From NCBI RefSeq assembly GCF_001426245.1, contig NZ_LMCM01000009.1:398527-462526 (forward strand): a DNA stretch of 64,000 nt, in the 5' to 3' direction. This document shows positions 44,603-52,605 of this stretch, piece after piece. This DNA is from Phycicoccus sp. Root101. GTDB taxonomy: Bacteria; Actinomycetota; Actinomycetes; Actinomycetales; Dermatophilaceae. The position numbers and the translations under genes were made by a program. Below the pieces are notes generated by a model. The model was not told the DNA's origin, did not search any database, and was given only the letters and a program-made list of their open reading frames with translations. Within the stretch, counting starts at the first letter, position 1, and every line of letters begins with the position of its first letter.

Positions 44603-45928
44603 TCAGTCCGCGAGGTCCGGGGGCCAGGCGATGTCGAACCGCTCGAACACGACCTCGAGCTCGTCGGAGAACTCGATCCCGATGCGGTCGCACTCCCGGC
44701 GGAAGAACCGGTTGTGGCCGTCGAGCCAGGACTCGAGGCTGCGGTCGTACTCGCCCTCGTCCCACGCGAACTGGGCATCGACGGTGTGCAGCGGCCCCAC
44801 CCGGAGCTCGCGGGTCCGCAGCACGACGCGGGGGCGTCCATCGCCGCCGCAGGCGACCCAGTGCGCGCCGATGCGCGGGAGCGGGTCGCCGTCGGCGGCA
44901 TACGCGGCGACGAGGCCGGCAGTCGCACGCTTGGGGCCCTCGGTCACGAAGGCGATGAGCTCGTCGGCGAGCGCGGAGGTGTCGCCGAAGCACTCGACCG
45001 GGGGTTCGCCCTCGTCGGGCAGGCCCGGGCGGGACGCCCGGTAGTCGTCCCACATGGCCAGCCCGGCAGCGCGGTCGATCTGGACCGGCCGCTGACCGTG
45101 GCCGCCGGTCCCGTCGGCGGTCCGGTCGGCCGTCCGGTCGGTCGTCCGGTCGGTCGTCCCGCCCACGGTCCACGTCGAGCCCGGCGCGGCGAGCTCCAGC
45201 GGTCCGTCCCACACCTCGGCGGCCTGCGCCCGGCACACCTGCGGGTCGTTCCACGGTGGGATGTGGGTCAGCACGAGCCGCTCCACCCCGCCGGCGGCGA
45301 CCGCAGCCTCGGCCGCGCGACGCCCCGAGAGGTGGATCCCCTCGACGTCGTCACGCCCGTCGACGAAGGCGCTGTCCATGAGTGCGAGGTCGGCACCGGC
45401 GAGCAGCGGGCCGAGAGCCGCGGTCGCGTCGGTGTCGCCGGTGTAGGCCAGGACCGCACCGTCGGCCTCCACGCGGAAGCCGTAGGCCTCGACCGGGTGG
45501 TTGACGCGGTAGGAGGTCACGGTGAACGGCCCCACGGTCCTCACGCGTGCGTCGCCCAGCTCGTGCACGGCGAACTCCGCCGACATGCCGGCGTGCTCGA
45601 GGCCGTGGTACATCAGCGCGAACCGGTCGGCTGCCCCCGTGGGGGCGTGCACGTCGAGCTGTCCGGGCACCGCACCACCGGGCCGGTACTTGCGGGTGAC
45701 GTACAGACCGCAGATGTCGACGCAGTGGTCGGGGTGCAGGTGGCTGATGAAGACGGCGTCGAGGTCGGCCAGGTCGACGTGGCGCTGCAACGGCCCGAGG
45801 GCTCCGTTGCCGAGGTCGAGCACCATGCTCCAGGTGCGACCCCCGTGCTCGGCCTGCACCAGGTAGGACGACGCCGGCGAGTCCGGGCCCGCGAACGACC
45901 CCGAGCACCCGACGACGGTCAGCCTCAC
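44603..45928 (-). CDS. Rv1339-like MBL phosphodiesterase fused to an ASCH domain
   Basis: 441 residues. Residues 1-265 form an MBL-fold enzyme like M. tuberculosis Rv1339 (class II cyclic-nucleotide phosphodiesterase): [33 protein letters not shown]. Residues 290-441 form an ASCH domain ([50 protein letters not shown]). ASCH domains bind RNA. The linker is built from four 12-nt repeats coding for TDRT-type units. In mycobacteria Rv1339 has no ASCH part, so the fusion is unusual. It overlaps murI by 4 nt. Confidence 0.85.
   Translation of the reverse strand: MRLTVVGCSGSFAGPDSPASSYLVQAEHGGRTWSMVLDLGNGALGPLQRHVDLADLDAVFISHLHPDHCVDICGLYVTRKYRPGGAVPGQLDVHAPTGAADRFALMYHGLEHAGMSAEFAVHELGDARVRTVGPFTVTSYRVNHPVEAYGFRVEADGAVLAYTGDTDATAALGPLLAGADLALMDSAFVDGRDDVEGIHLSGRRAAEAAVAAGGVERLVLTHIPPWNDPQVCRAQAAEVWDGPLELAAPGSTWTVGGTTDRTTDRTADRTADGTGGHGQRPVQIDRAAGLAMWDDYRASRPGLPDEGEPPVECFGDTSALADELIAFVTEGPKRATAGLVAAYAADGDPLPRIGAHWVACGGDGRPRVVLRTRELRVGPLHTVDAQFAWDEGEYDRSLESWLDGHNRFFRRECDRIGIEFSDELEVVFERFDIAWPPDLAD
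45110..45157 (-). repeat. 12-nt tandem repeat coding the MBL-ASCH linker
   Basis: Four units of CCGGTCGGTCGT (two exact, one with a single change, one degenerate), kept in frame. Gives Thr-Asp-Arg-Thr repeats; likely to vary in copy number between strains. Confidence 0.75.
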
Positions 45929-46785
45929 CGGGCACCGCCCCGAGGTCCGGCACCAGCAGCGGCAACCACGGTGCGCACGACGGCATCGCCGAACACCCCG
46001 TCGCCGTCCGCGCCCACCTCGGGCCCGAGGAACCGGCGCGCCAGGCGGGTGAACTCGGCCGCGTCACCCGTCGTCGTGAACCCGTGGCTCGGGGGTGGCA
46101 GGTCGGGCGGTCGCAGCGCGTCGGTGTCGGCGAGCACGCGGTAGACGTCCTTCGCGGTCTCGTCGGCGGACGACACCAGGGTCACCGACTCCCCCATCAC
46201 GTAGGAGATCGCCCCCGTGAGCAGCGGGTAGTGGGTGCAGCCGAGGACGAGGGTGTCGACCTCGCCTTCGACCAGGGGGGCGAGGTACTCACGCGCCGTG
46301 GCGATCACCTCGGAGCCGCTGGTCACCCCGGACTCGACGAACTCGACGAACCGCGGGCACGGCACGCTCGACACCGACAGGTGCGGGGCGGCGGCGAAGG
46401 CGTCGACGTAGGCGCCCGACTGGTGGGTCCCCCGCGTGGAGATGACACCGACGCGGTGGTTGCGCGTGGCTGCGGCGGCCCGGCGCACCGCGGGGCGGAT
46501 CACCTCGACGACCGGCACGTCATACCTCTCCCGCGCGTCGTGCAGCACGGCGGCACTGGCCGTGTTGCAGGCGATGACGAGGACCTTCACGCCGTGGTCG
46601 ACGAGGCGGTCCAGGCACTCGAGGGCGAACTCGCGGGTCTGGGCGATCGGTCGCGGGCCGTACGGGGCGCGGGCCGTGTCACCGAAGTAGGCGATCGACT
46701 CGTGCGGCAGCTGGTCGAGCACCGCCCGGGCGACGGTCAGCCCGCCGTATCCCGAGTCGAAGATCCCGATGGGTGCGTCAGCCAC
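45925..46785 (-). CDS. murI: Glutamate racemase
   Basis: 286 residues. Racemase motifs: [12 protein letters not shown], the first catalytic Cys in VIACNTASA, the second in LGCTHYPLL, and [11 protein letters not shown]. Makes D-glutamate for peptidoglycan. GTG 46785 is chosen because TAGCCT is 7 nt upstream; the frame to 46875 is not needed. Conserved neighbour of the Rv1339-like gene. Confidence 0.96.
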   Translation of the reverse strand: MADAPIGIFDSGYGGLTVARAVLDQLPHESIAYFGDTARAPYGPRPIAQTREFALECLDRLVDHGVKVLVIACNTASAAVLHDARERYDVPVVEVIRPAVRRAAAATRNHRVGVISTRGTHQSGAYVDAFAAAPHLSVSSVPCPRFVEFVESGVTSGSEVIATAREYLAPLVEGEVDTLVLGCTHYPLLTGAISYVMGESVTLVSSADETAKDVYRVLADTDALRPPDLPPPSHGFTTTGDAAEFTRLARRFLGPEVGADGDGVFGDAVVRTVVAAAGAGPRGGAR

Positions 46786-46894
46786 GGGGTCAAGGCTAGA
46801 CGGGCCGGACCGGGCCGAGGCCACCGCCGGGCCGTCGGCTCGGTCACACCGTCCCTGCGCGTCCTCGTCCACCACGGCCGGGCGCGAGGAGGCG

Positions 46895-47521
46895 TCAGGG
46901 AGCCAGCGCGTGCGCGAGCGTCTCCTGCAGCCAGGTCAGGAAGTCGTAGACCGCGAGCGCGTACACCGCCGGGTCGTCCTCCTGGAGGCTGGAGACCTGC
47001 TCCTCGATGAGCTCGAGGTCGTCGTCCTGCTTGAGGCCGAGTCGCTCCCCCAGCACCAGCCGGACGTCCGTCAGCGCGACGACGAGGGCCACCGCCTGGG
47101 CCTGGTCGAGGCTCACCTTCTGGTCGTCGAGGTGGGCGAGCGCGGCGATGGCGGTGTCGAGGTTCTCCGTCTTGCGGGCCCGCAGCCCCTGCTCGGTGAG
47201 CTGGCGGAACTCGGCCGCGATCTGGTCGTCCTGGCGGTTGGCCGTCGGGAAGATGCGGTCGAGCGCCGGGTCGCGCGGTGCCGGGACTCCCCCAGCCAGC
47301 TGCACCTGGTCGTCGGCGGCGAGCGAGATGCCCATGCCGATGCCACCGAGCCCGGCGACGATGCGGTCGAACTCGTCACCGCCGCCCTCGGGCGACTCGG
47401 CCACGGGCGCGGGCTCGACCAGCTCGCGGACCTGCTCCATCAACCCGACGACGAGGCCACGTTCGACGGCGTCGAGCTTCGCGACATACGCGCCGTGCCG
47501 CTTCTTGAACCCGCGCGCCAC
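46895..47521 (-). CDS. DUF2017 protein
   Basis: 208 residues, mostly helical. Rv1332-like: [19 protein letters not shown] at the start, [11 protein letters not shown] in the middle, and [10 protein letters not shown] at the end. Always found next to clpS in actinobacteria. Function unknown; a link to Clp proteolysis is only suggested by position. It starts directly after the clpS stop. Confidence 0.88.
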   Translation of the reverse strand: MARGFKKRHGAYVAKLDAVERGLVVGLMEQVRELVEPAPVAESPEGGGDEFDRIVAGLGGIGMGISLAADDQVQLAGGVPAPRDPALDRIFPTANRQDDQIAAEFRQLTEQGLRARKTENLDTAIAALAHLDDQKVSLDQAQAVALVVALTDVRLVLGERLGLKQDDDLELIEEQVSSLQEDDPAVYALAVYDFLTWLQETLAHALAP

Positions 47522-47824
47522 TCAGTCGTCCTTCTGGAAGGTGGCCCACAGGCCGTAGCCCTGCAGCGCCTCGGTGTCGGTCTCCATGCGCTCGCGTGAA
47601 CCCGTCGACACGACGGCCCGGCCCTTGACGTGGACGTCCATCATGAGCCGCTCCGCCTTGGCCTTCGGGTACCCGAAGTACGTCTGGAAGACGAAGGTCA
47701 CGTAGGACATGAGGTTGACGGGGTCGTTCCAGACGAGCGTGATCCAAGGGTGCTCGACCTCGGTGGCCTCGTCGGCGGAGACGCTCTTCTGCTCCACGGG
47801 GGCGATGGACACGGCAACTTGCAC
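47522..47824 (-). CDS. clpS: ClpS adaptor
   Basis: 100 residues. N-degron pocket motifs [11 protein letters not shown] and the [12 protein letters not shown] strand are present. It delivers proteins with destabilising N-termini to ClpAP/ClpCP. GTG 47824 is 6 nt after a minus-strand TAAGGT -10 box, so leaderless. Confidence 0.95.
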   Translation of the reverse strand: MQVAVSIAPVEQKSVSADEATEVEHPWITLVWNDPVNLMSYVTFVFQTYFGYPKAKAERLMMDVHVKGRAVVSTGSRERMETDTEALQGYGLWATFQKDD

Positions 47825-47846
47825 GGGACCACCTTAGGCTGCCCCG
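47825..47846. promoter_or_regulatory. 22-bp divergent leaderless promoter clpS / pncB
   Basis: Plus-strand TAGGCT (47835-47840) is 6 nt before pncB GTG; minus-strand TAAGGT (47836-47831) is 6 nt before clpS GTG. The two hexamers overlap by two bases, so the polymerases compete. Confidence 0.6.
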
Positions 47847-49163
47847 GTGGAGTCCACCGCACTGCTCACCGACCACTACGAGCTCACCATGGTGGAGGCT
47901 GCCCTGCGCAGCGGCGCAGCCTCCCGCAGGTGCGTGTTCGAGGTGTTCGCCCGTCGCCTCCCCGAGGGTCGCCGGTACGGCGTCGTCGCCGGCACCGGTC
48001 GCCTGCTCGACGCCCTGGAGGCGTTCCGGTTCGGCGACGAGGAGCTCGCGCGGCTTCGCTCCAGCGCGGTCGTGGATGCCGCGACGATCGACTTCCTCGC
48101 CGACTTCCGCTTCACCGGCGACGTCTGGGGGTATGCCGAGGGCGAGTGCTACTTCCCCGGCTCACCCGTGCTCGTGGTCGAGTCGGACTTCGCCCACGGG
48201 GTGCTGCTCGAGACGCTCGTGCTGAGCATCCTCAACCACGACAGCGCCGTCGCCTCCGCAGCCTCGCGGATGACCTCCGCCGCCGGCTCCCGGCCCTGCA
48301 TCGAGATGGGGTCGCGCCGTACGCACGAGGAGGCTGCGGTCGCTGCGGCTCGCGCCGCCTACGTCGCCGGGTTCGCCACCACCTCCAACCTGGAGGCCGG
48401 GCGCAGGTACGGCGTCCCCACCGCGGGAACCGCCGCCCACGCCTTCACGCTGCTGCACGACGACGAGCGGGAGGCGTTCACCGCGCAGATCGCCTCGCTG
48501 GGCAAGGGCACGACCCTGCTCGTCGACACCTACGACGTCCCCACGGCCGTCGCGACGGCCGTCGAGCTGGCCGGCCCCGAGCTCGGCGCGGTGCGCCTGG
48601 ACTCCGGCGACCTGCTCGTGCAGGCCCGTGAGGTGCGCGACCAGCTCGACCGGCTCGGCAACACCGGCACCCGCATCGTCGTGACGTCCGACCTCGACGA
48701 GTTCGCCATCGCGGGCCTGGCCGCCGGGCCGGTGGACCTCTACGGCGTGGGGACCTCCCTCGTCACGGGATCCGGTGCCCCGACGGCAGGCATGGTCTAC
48801 AAGCTCGTGTCCCGCGAGGACTCCACGGGCACGATGGTCGGCGTCGCCAAGAAGAGCAAGGACAAGCAGTCGGTGGCGGGTCGCAAGTTCGCGCTGCGCC
48901 GACGCAACACCCGCGGCGTCGCCGAGGCGGAGGTCGTCGGGATCGGTGAGCCGCCGGTGGACGACGGCGACGACCGCAGGCTCCTCGTGCCACTGGTCCG
49001 AGGCGGCGAGCGCGTCGACCGTGACACCCACACCCTGGAGGCGGCACGGGCCCGTCACACCGCGTCCCGTGCCGAGCTGCCCGCTGCGGCCCGTCGGCTC
49101 CAGCGGGGCGAGCCCGCCATCGCGACGGTCTACGTCGAGGAACCCGATCCCGGACAGGCCTGA
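47847..49163 (+). CDS. pncB: Nicotinate phosphoribosyltransferase
   Basis: 438 residues. Motifs: DHYELTMVEAALRSG, RRCVFEVFARRLPEGR, GTAAHAFTLLH with the phosphorylated His region, VRLDSGDL, DLYGVGTSLVTG and MVYKLV. Joins nicotinate to PRPP in NAD salvage. It lies in the same direction as kynU and pncA, making a small NAD group: pncA yields nicotinate, pncB uses it. Confidence 0.96.
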   Translation: MESTALLTDHYELTMVEAALRSGAASRRCVFEVFARRLPEGRRYGVVAGTGRLLDALEAFRFGDEELARLRSSAVVDAATIDFLADFRFTGDVWGYAEGECYFPGSPVLVVESDFAHGVLLETLVLSILNHDSAVASAASRMTSAAGSRPCIEMGSRRTHEEAAVAAARAAYVAGFATTSNLEAGRRYGVPTAGTAAHAFTLLHDDEREAFTAQIASLGKGTTLLVDTYDVPTAVATAVELAGPELGAVRLDSGDLLVQAREVRDQLDRLGNTGTRIVVTSDLDEFAIAGLAAGPVDLYGVGTSLVTGSGAPTAGMVYKLVSREDSTGTMVGVAKKSKDKQSVAGRKFALRRRNTRGVAEAEVVGIGEPPVDDGDDRRLLVPLVRGGERVDRDTHTLEAARARHTASRAELPAAARRLQRGEPAIATVYVEEPDPGQA

Positions 49164-49196
49164 CGAAGCCCCTGCGTCGTGCGGCAGGATGCGGTC

Positions 49197-50444
49197 ATGG
49201 CTGACCACGACTACCGCGCCGAGGCGGCTGACCTCGATGCCGCCGACCCGCTCCGCGCCCTCCGCGACCGCTACCTCACCCCGGAGGGCACCGACCTGGT
49301 CGCCTACTTCGACGGCAACTCCCTCGGCCGTCCCGTGGCAGCCGCGGCGAACCTGCTCACGTCGTTCGTGCACGGCCCCTGGGGCGACCGCCTGATCCGC
49401 TCCTGGGACGAGCAGTGGCTCGACTGGCCCACGCGCATCGGCGACCGCATCGGCGAGCTCGTCCTCGGCGCCGGTCCCGGCCAGACCTTCGTCGGCGACT
49501 CCACGACCGTGCTCCTCTACAAGCTGTCGCGCGCCGCCGTCGACGCCCAGGTCGCCAAGGGGCGCGACGAGATCGTGCTCGACACCGACAACTTCCCCAC
49601 CGACCGCTACGTCCTGGAGGGCATCGCCGCCGAGCGCGGCCTCACCCTGCGGTGGATCGAGGCCGACGAGCGGTCCGGCGTCACCGTCGAGCAGGTCGAG
49701 GCGGCCGTCGGGCCGAAGACCGCGCTCGCGGTGTTCAGCCACGTCGCCTACCGCTCGGGGTTCATCGCCGACGGTCCCGGGATCACCGCGGCCGTGCACG
49801 ACGCCGGCGGCCTGGTCCTGTGGGACCTCAGCCACACGGGCGGCTCGGTGCCGGTCCAGTTCGACGAGTGGGGCGTCGACCTCGCGGTCGGCTGCACCTA
49901 CAAGTACCTCAACGGCGGCCCGGGCGCGCCCGCGTGGGCGTATGTCGCCGAGCGCCACCACGGCTCCCTCCGCCAGCCGATCTGGGGCTGGATCGGACGC
50001 CGGGACGCGTTCGAGATGGGACCGGGGTACGACCCCGCCGACGGGCTGCGCTCGTTCATCTCGGGCACGCCGCCGATCCTCGCGATGGTCCCGCTGCAGG
50101 CGTCCCTCGACGTCATCGAGGAAGCCGGCATCGACGCCATCCGGGCGAAGTCGGTGGCCCTGACCGAGTTCGTCATCCGGATCGCCGACGACCTGCTCGT
50201 CCCGCTCGGCGTCGAGGTCGCCAGCCCCCGTGACCCGGCCGTCCGCGGTGGACACGTCACGTTGCGGCGCAACGGTTTCCGTGAGGTGACGGCGACCCTG
50301 TGGACCCAGGGGGTCATCCCCGACTACCGCGACCCCGACGGGATCCGGATCGGCGTCGCGCCGCTCTCCACGAGCTTCGACGAGGTGGTCGTCGGCATGC
50401 TCGCCCTGCGCGACGCGATCGTGGCGCTCGACGCCGAGGGATAG
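49197..50444 (+). CDS. kynU: Kynureninase
   Basis: 415 residues, fold-type I PLP enzyme. DGNSLGRP, the PLP-Lys in GCTYKYLNGGPGAPA, HTGGSVPVQFD and GIRIGVAPLS are kynureninase markers. It splits kynurenine to anthranilate, or 3-hydroxykynurenine to 3-hydroxyanthranilate for de novo NAD. No other kyn genes are beside it. CAGGAT 6 nt before ATG suggests a leaderless start. Confidence 0.93.
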   Translation: MADHDYRAEAADLDAADPLRALRDRYLTPEGTDLVAYFDGNSLGRPVAAAANLLTSFVHGPWGDRLIRSWDEQWLDWPTRIGDRIGELVLGAGPGQTFVGDSTTVLLYKLSRAAVDAQVAKGRDEIVLDTDNFPTDRYVLEGIAAERGLTLRWIEADERSGVTVEQVEAAVGPKTALAVFSHVAYRSGFIADGPGITAAVHDAGGLVLWDLSHTGGSVPVQFDEWGVDLAVGCTYKYLNGGPGAPAWAYVAERHHGSLRQPIWGWIGRRDAFEMGPGYDPADGLRSFISGTPPILAMVPLQASLDVIEEAGIDAIRAKSVALTEFVIRIADDLLVPLGVEVASPRDPAVRGGHVTLRRNGFREVTATLWTQGVIPDYRDPDGIRIGVAPLSTSFDEVVVGMLALRDAIVALDAEG

Positions 50445-50453
50445 CGTGGAGGG

Positions 50454-51044
50454 ATGAGCCGCGCGCTGATCCTCGTCGACGTCCAGAACGACTTCTGCGA
50501 GGGCGGTTCGCTGGCGGTCGCCGGCGGTGCGGACGTCGCCGGACGGATCAGCGCGTACGTCGCGGCGCACCACGACGACTACGCGGCGATCGTCGCCACC
50601 GCCGACTGGCACGACGACCCGGGCGCACACTTCAGCGACGCACCCGACTTCGTCGACACCTGGCCGGCGCACTGCCGGATCGGCAGCGACGGCGCCCTGT
50701 TCCACCCGGCCGCGGAGCAGGCCTTCGAGCACGTCGAGGCGATCTTCCGCAAGGGCCACCACAGCGCTGCCTACAGCGGGTTCGAGGGGTTCACCGTCGA
50801 GGCCGACCACCGGGCGACGCTCGCCGACTGGCTCCGGGACCGCGCCATCGAGCAGGTCGACGTGGTCGGCATCGCCACGGACCACTGCGTCCGGGCGACG
50901 GCCCTCGATGCTGCGGAGGAGGGGTTCGAGACGACCGTGCTGCTCGACCTCACGGCCGGGGTCTCGCGCGAGACCACCGACCGGGCCGTCGCGGAGCTGC
51001 GCGCCGCCGAGGTGGACCTGCGCGGCACCCCCGTGGTCGGCTGA
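50454..51044 (+). CDS. pncA: Nicotinamidase
   Basis: 196 residues of the isochorismatase fold. Catalytic triad Asp in LVDVQNDF, Lys in FRKGHH and Cys in ATDHCVRAT; metal-site DWHDDPGAHF is present. Deamidates nicotinamide to nicotinate, which pncB then uses. TAGCGT 6 nt before ATG indicates its own leaderless message, overlapping the kynU stop region. Confidence 0.94.
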   Translation: MSRALILVDVQNDFCEGGSLAVAGGADVAGRISAYVAAHHDDYAAIVATADWHDDPGAHFSDAPDFVDTWPAHCRIGSDGALFHPAAEQAFEHVEAIFRKGHHSAAYSGFEGFTVEADHRATLADWLRDRAIEQVDVVGIATDHCVRATALDAAEEGFETTVLLDLTAGVSRETTDRAVAELRAAEVDLRGTPVVG

Positions 51045-51086
51045 CCGGACTTCTCACAGCCACCTCCGCCGCCGTGTGCGGCAAGT

Positions 51087-51124
51087 GTTACGGATGCTTA
51101 ACGGGCATCGGTCGGTCGTGAAAC
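51087..51124 (+). promoter_or_regulatory. GlnR box before narK (four half-sites)
   Basis: GTTAC-N6-TTAAC-N6-CGGTC-N6-GAAAC, starting every 11 bp. This is the GlnR pattern gTnAC-N6-GaAAC repeated twice, with a weak third half-site. A CACCCT -10-like hexamer follows after 10 nt, the same distance as at the nirB box. GlnR activates nitrogen genes under N limitation. Confidence 0.7.
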
Positions 51125-51197
51125 ACACTCTTGCCACCCTCCTCGGGAGAGGGCAGTCCACCCGGACCTGCTCCGACCCCGAGAAGGAGCACCGCCC

Positions 51198-52592
51198 ATG
51201 TCCGCTCCCGCCCGCGAGCCGGCTCCGGCCCCCGCAGCACCCCTCACCACCTCCCAGGACTCGACCCGCACCTCCCCCGTCCCGGCCACCCCGGTTCGTC
51301 GCTCCGGCCGCTGGATCGACCACTGGGACCCCGAGGACAGCACGTTCTGGCGCGGCGGTGGCCGAGCCATCGCCCGGCGCAACCTCACCTTCTCCGTCTA
51401 CGCCGAGTTCCTGGGGTTCTGCGTCTGGGCGCTGTGGAGCGTCGTCGTCCCGCTGCTGCCCGCCGCCGGGTTCAGCCTGACCCTCGACCAGCAGTTCTGG
51501 CTGATCGCGCTGCCGAGCCTCGTCGGCGCCACGGTGCGCATCCCCTACACCTTCGCCGTGCCGCTCTTCGGTGGGCGCAACTGGACGATCATCTCGGCGC
51601 TGCTCCTGCTCGTCCCGGCGTCGGCCCTGGCCTGGGTGGTCACGCAGCCCTCGTCGTCGTTCGGCCTGCTCCTCGCCTGCGCCGCCCTGGCCGGGTTCGG
51701 CGGCGGCAACTTCGCCTCGTCGATGACGAACATCTCGTTCTTCTTCCCCGAGGCCGAGAAGGGAAAGGCGTTGGGGCTCAATGCCGCTGGTGGCAACCTC
51801 GGCACCGGGATCGTCCAGCTGGTCGTCCCGGCCGTCATCGTCGTGGGCGCTGGGACACACCTCGAGCGAGCCGGCCTGATGTTCATCCCGCTGGCCCTGC
51901 TAGCCGCCGTGTTCGCGTGGCGCGGGATGGACAACCTGTCCGGTGTGCGGTCCGACTACGGCAGCTTCGCCCGGGCCACCCGCAACCGCCACACCTGGAT
52001 CATCTCCTTCCTCTACATCGGCACCTTCGGGTCCTTCATCGGGTACTCGGGGGCGTTCCCGACGCTGCTCAAGACGCAGTTCCCCGAGACGCCGACGACG
52101 ATCGCCTTCCTCGGCGCCCTGATCGGCGCGCTCTCGCGACCGCTCGGTGGCATGGTCGCCGACCGCTTCGGCGGGGCCAGGGTCACCATCGGCGCCTTCG
52201 CCACCCTGACCCTGGGCGCCGTCGGCGCCATCGAGGGCCTGAAGTCGCACAGCTTCGCCGTCTTCTTCTGCTCCTTCCTCGTGCTCTTCCTCGGCGCGGG
52301 CATCGGCAACGGCGCCACGTACCGCATGATCCCCGCTGTCTTCCGCGCCGGCGTCAGCGCCGACCGGCTGCCCGTCGCCAGGAAGACCGCGGCCGGCTGC
52401 ATCGGGATCGCGGGCGCGGTCGGTGCCTACGGCGGCTTCTTCATCCCCCGCGGCTTCGCCATGGCCAAGGCGCACTACGGGACGCTCGTGCCCGCCCTCT
52501 GGGTGTTCGTCGCCGCCTACGTCCTCATGGCCGCGACCACGTATGCCGTGTACGCGCGGCGTGGTTCGTCCCTCGCCGCCGAGACGATCTGA
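51198..52592 (+). CDS. narK: Nitrate/nitrite transporter NarK (MFS)
   Basis: 464 residues, 12 membrane helices after a 55-residue Pro/Ala-rich N-terminus. NarK signature motifs: GFGGGNFASSMTNISFFFP and GxGNGATYRMIP. Imports nitrate or exchanges it with nitrite. ATG 51198 has AAGGAG 8 nt upstream. First gene of the nitrate assimilation cluster, under a GlnR box. Confidence 0.94.
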   Translation: MSAPAREPAPAPAAPLTTSQDSTRTSPVPATPVRRSGRWIDHWDPEDSTFWRGGGRAIARRNLTFSVYAEFLGFCVWALWSVVVPLLPAAGFSLTLDQQFWLIALPSLVGATVRIPYTFAVPLFGGRNWTIISALLLLVPASALAWVVTQPSSSFGLLLACAALAGFGGGNFASSMTNISFFFPEAEKGKALGLNAAGGNLGTGIVQLVVPAVIVVGAGTHLERAGLMFIPLALLAAVFAWRGMDNLSGVRSDYGSFARATRNRHTWIISFLYIGTFGSFIGYSGAFPTLLKTQFPETPTTIAFLGALIGALSRPLGGMVADRFGGARVTIGAFATLTLGAVGAIEGLKSHSFAVFFCSFLVLFLGAGIGNGATYRMIPAVFRAGVSADRLPVARKTAAGCIGIAGAVGAYGGFFIPRGFAMAKAHYGTLVPALWVFVAAYVLMAATTYAVYARRGSSLAAETI

Positions 52593-52605
52593 GGTCGGAG
52601 CACCC

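Noticed and set aside
45110..45157. CRISPR-like repeat
   Set aside because: Units are 12 nt, directly adjacent without spacers, and lie in frame inside a protein linker.
48162..50885. 907-codon minus-strand open frame
   Set aside because: Lies antisense to pncB, kynU and pncA, which have intact catalytic motifs; composition is typical of a high-GC shadow frame.
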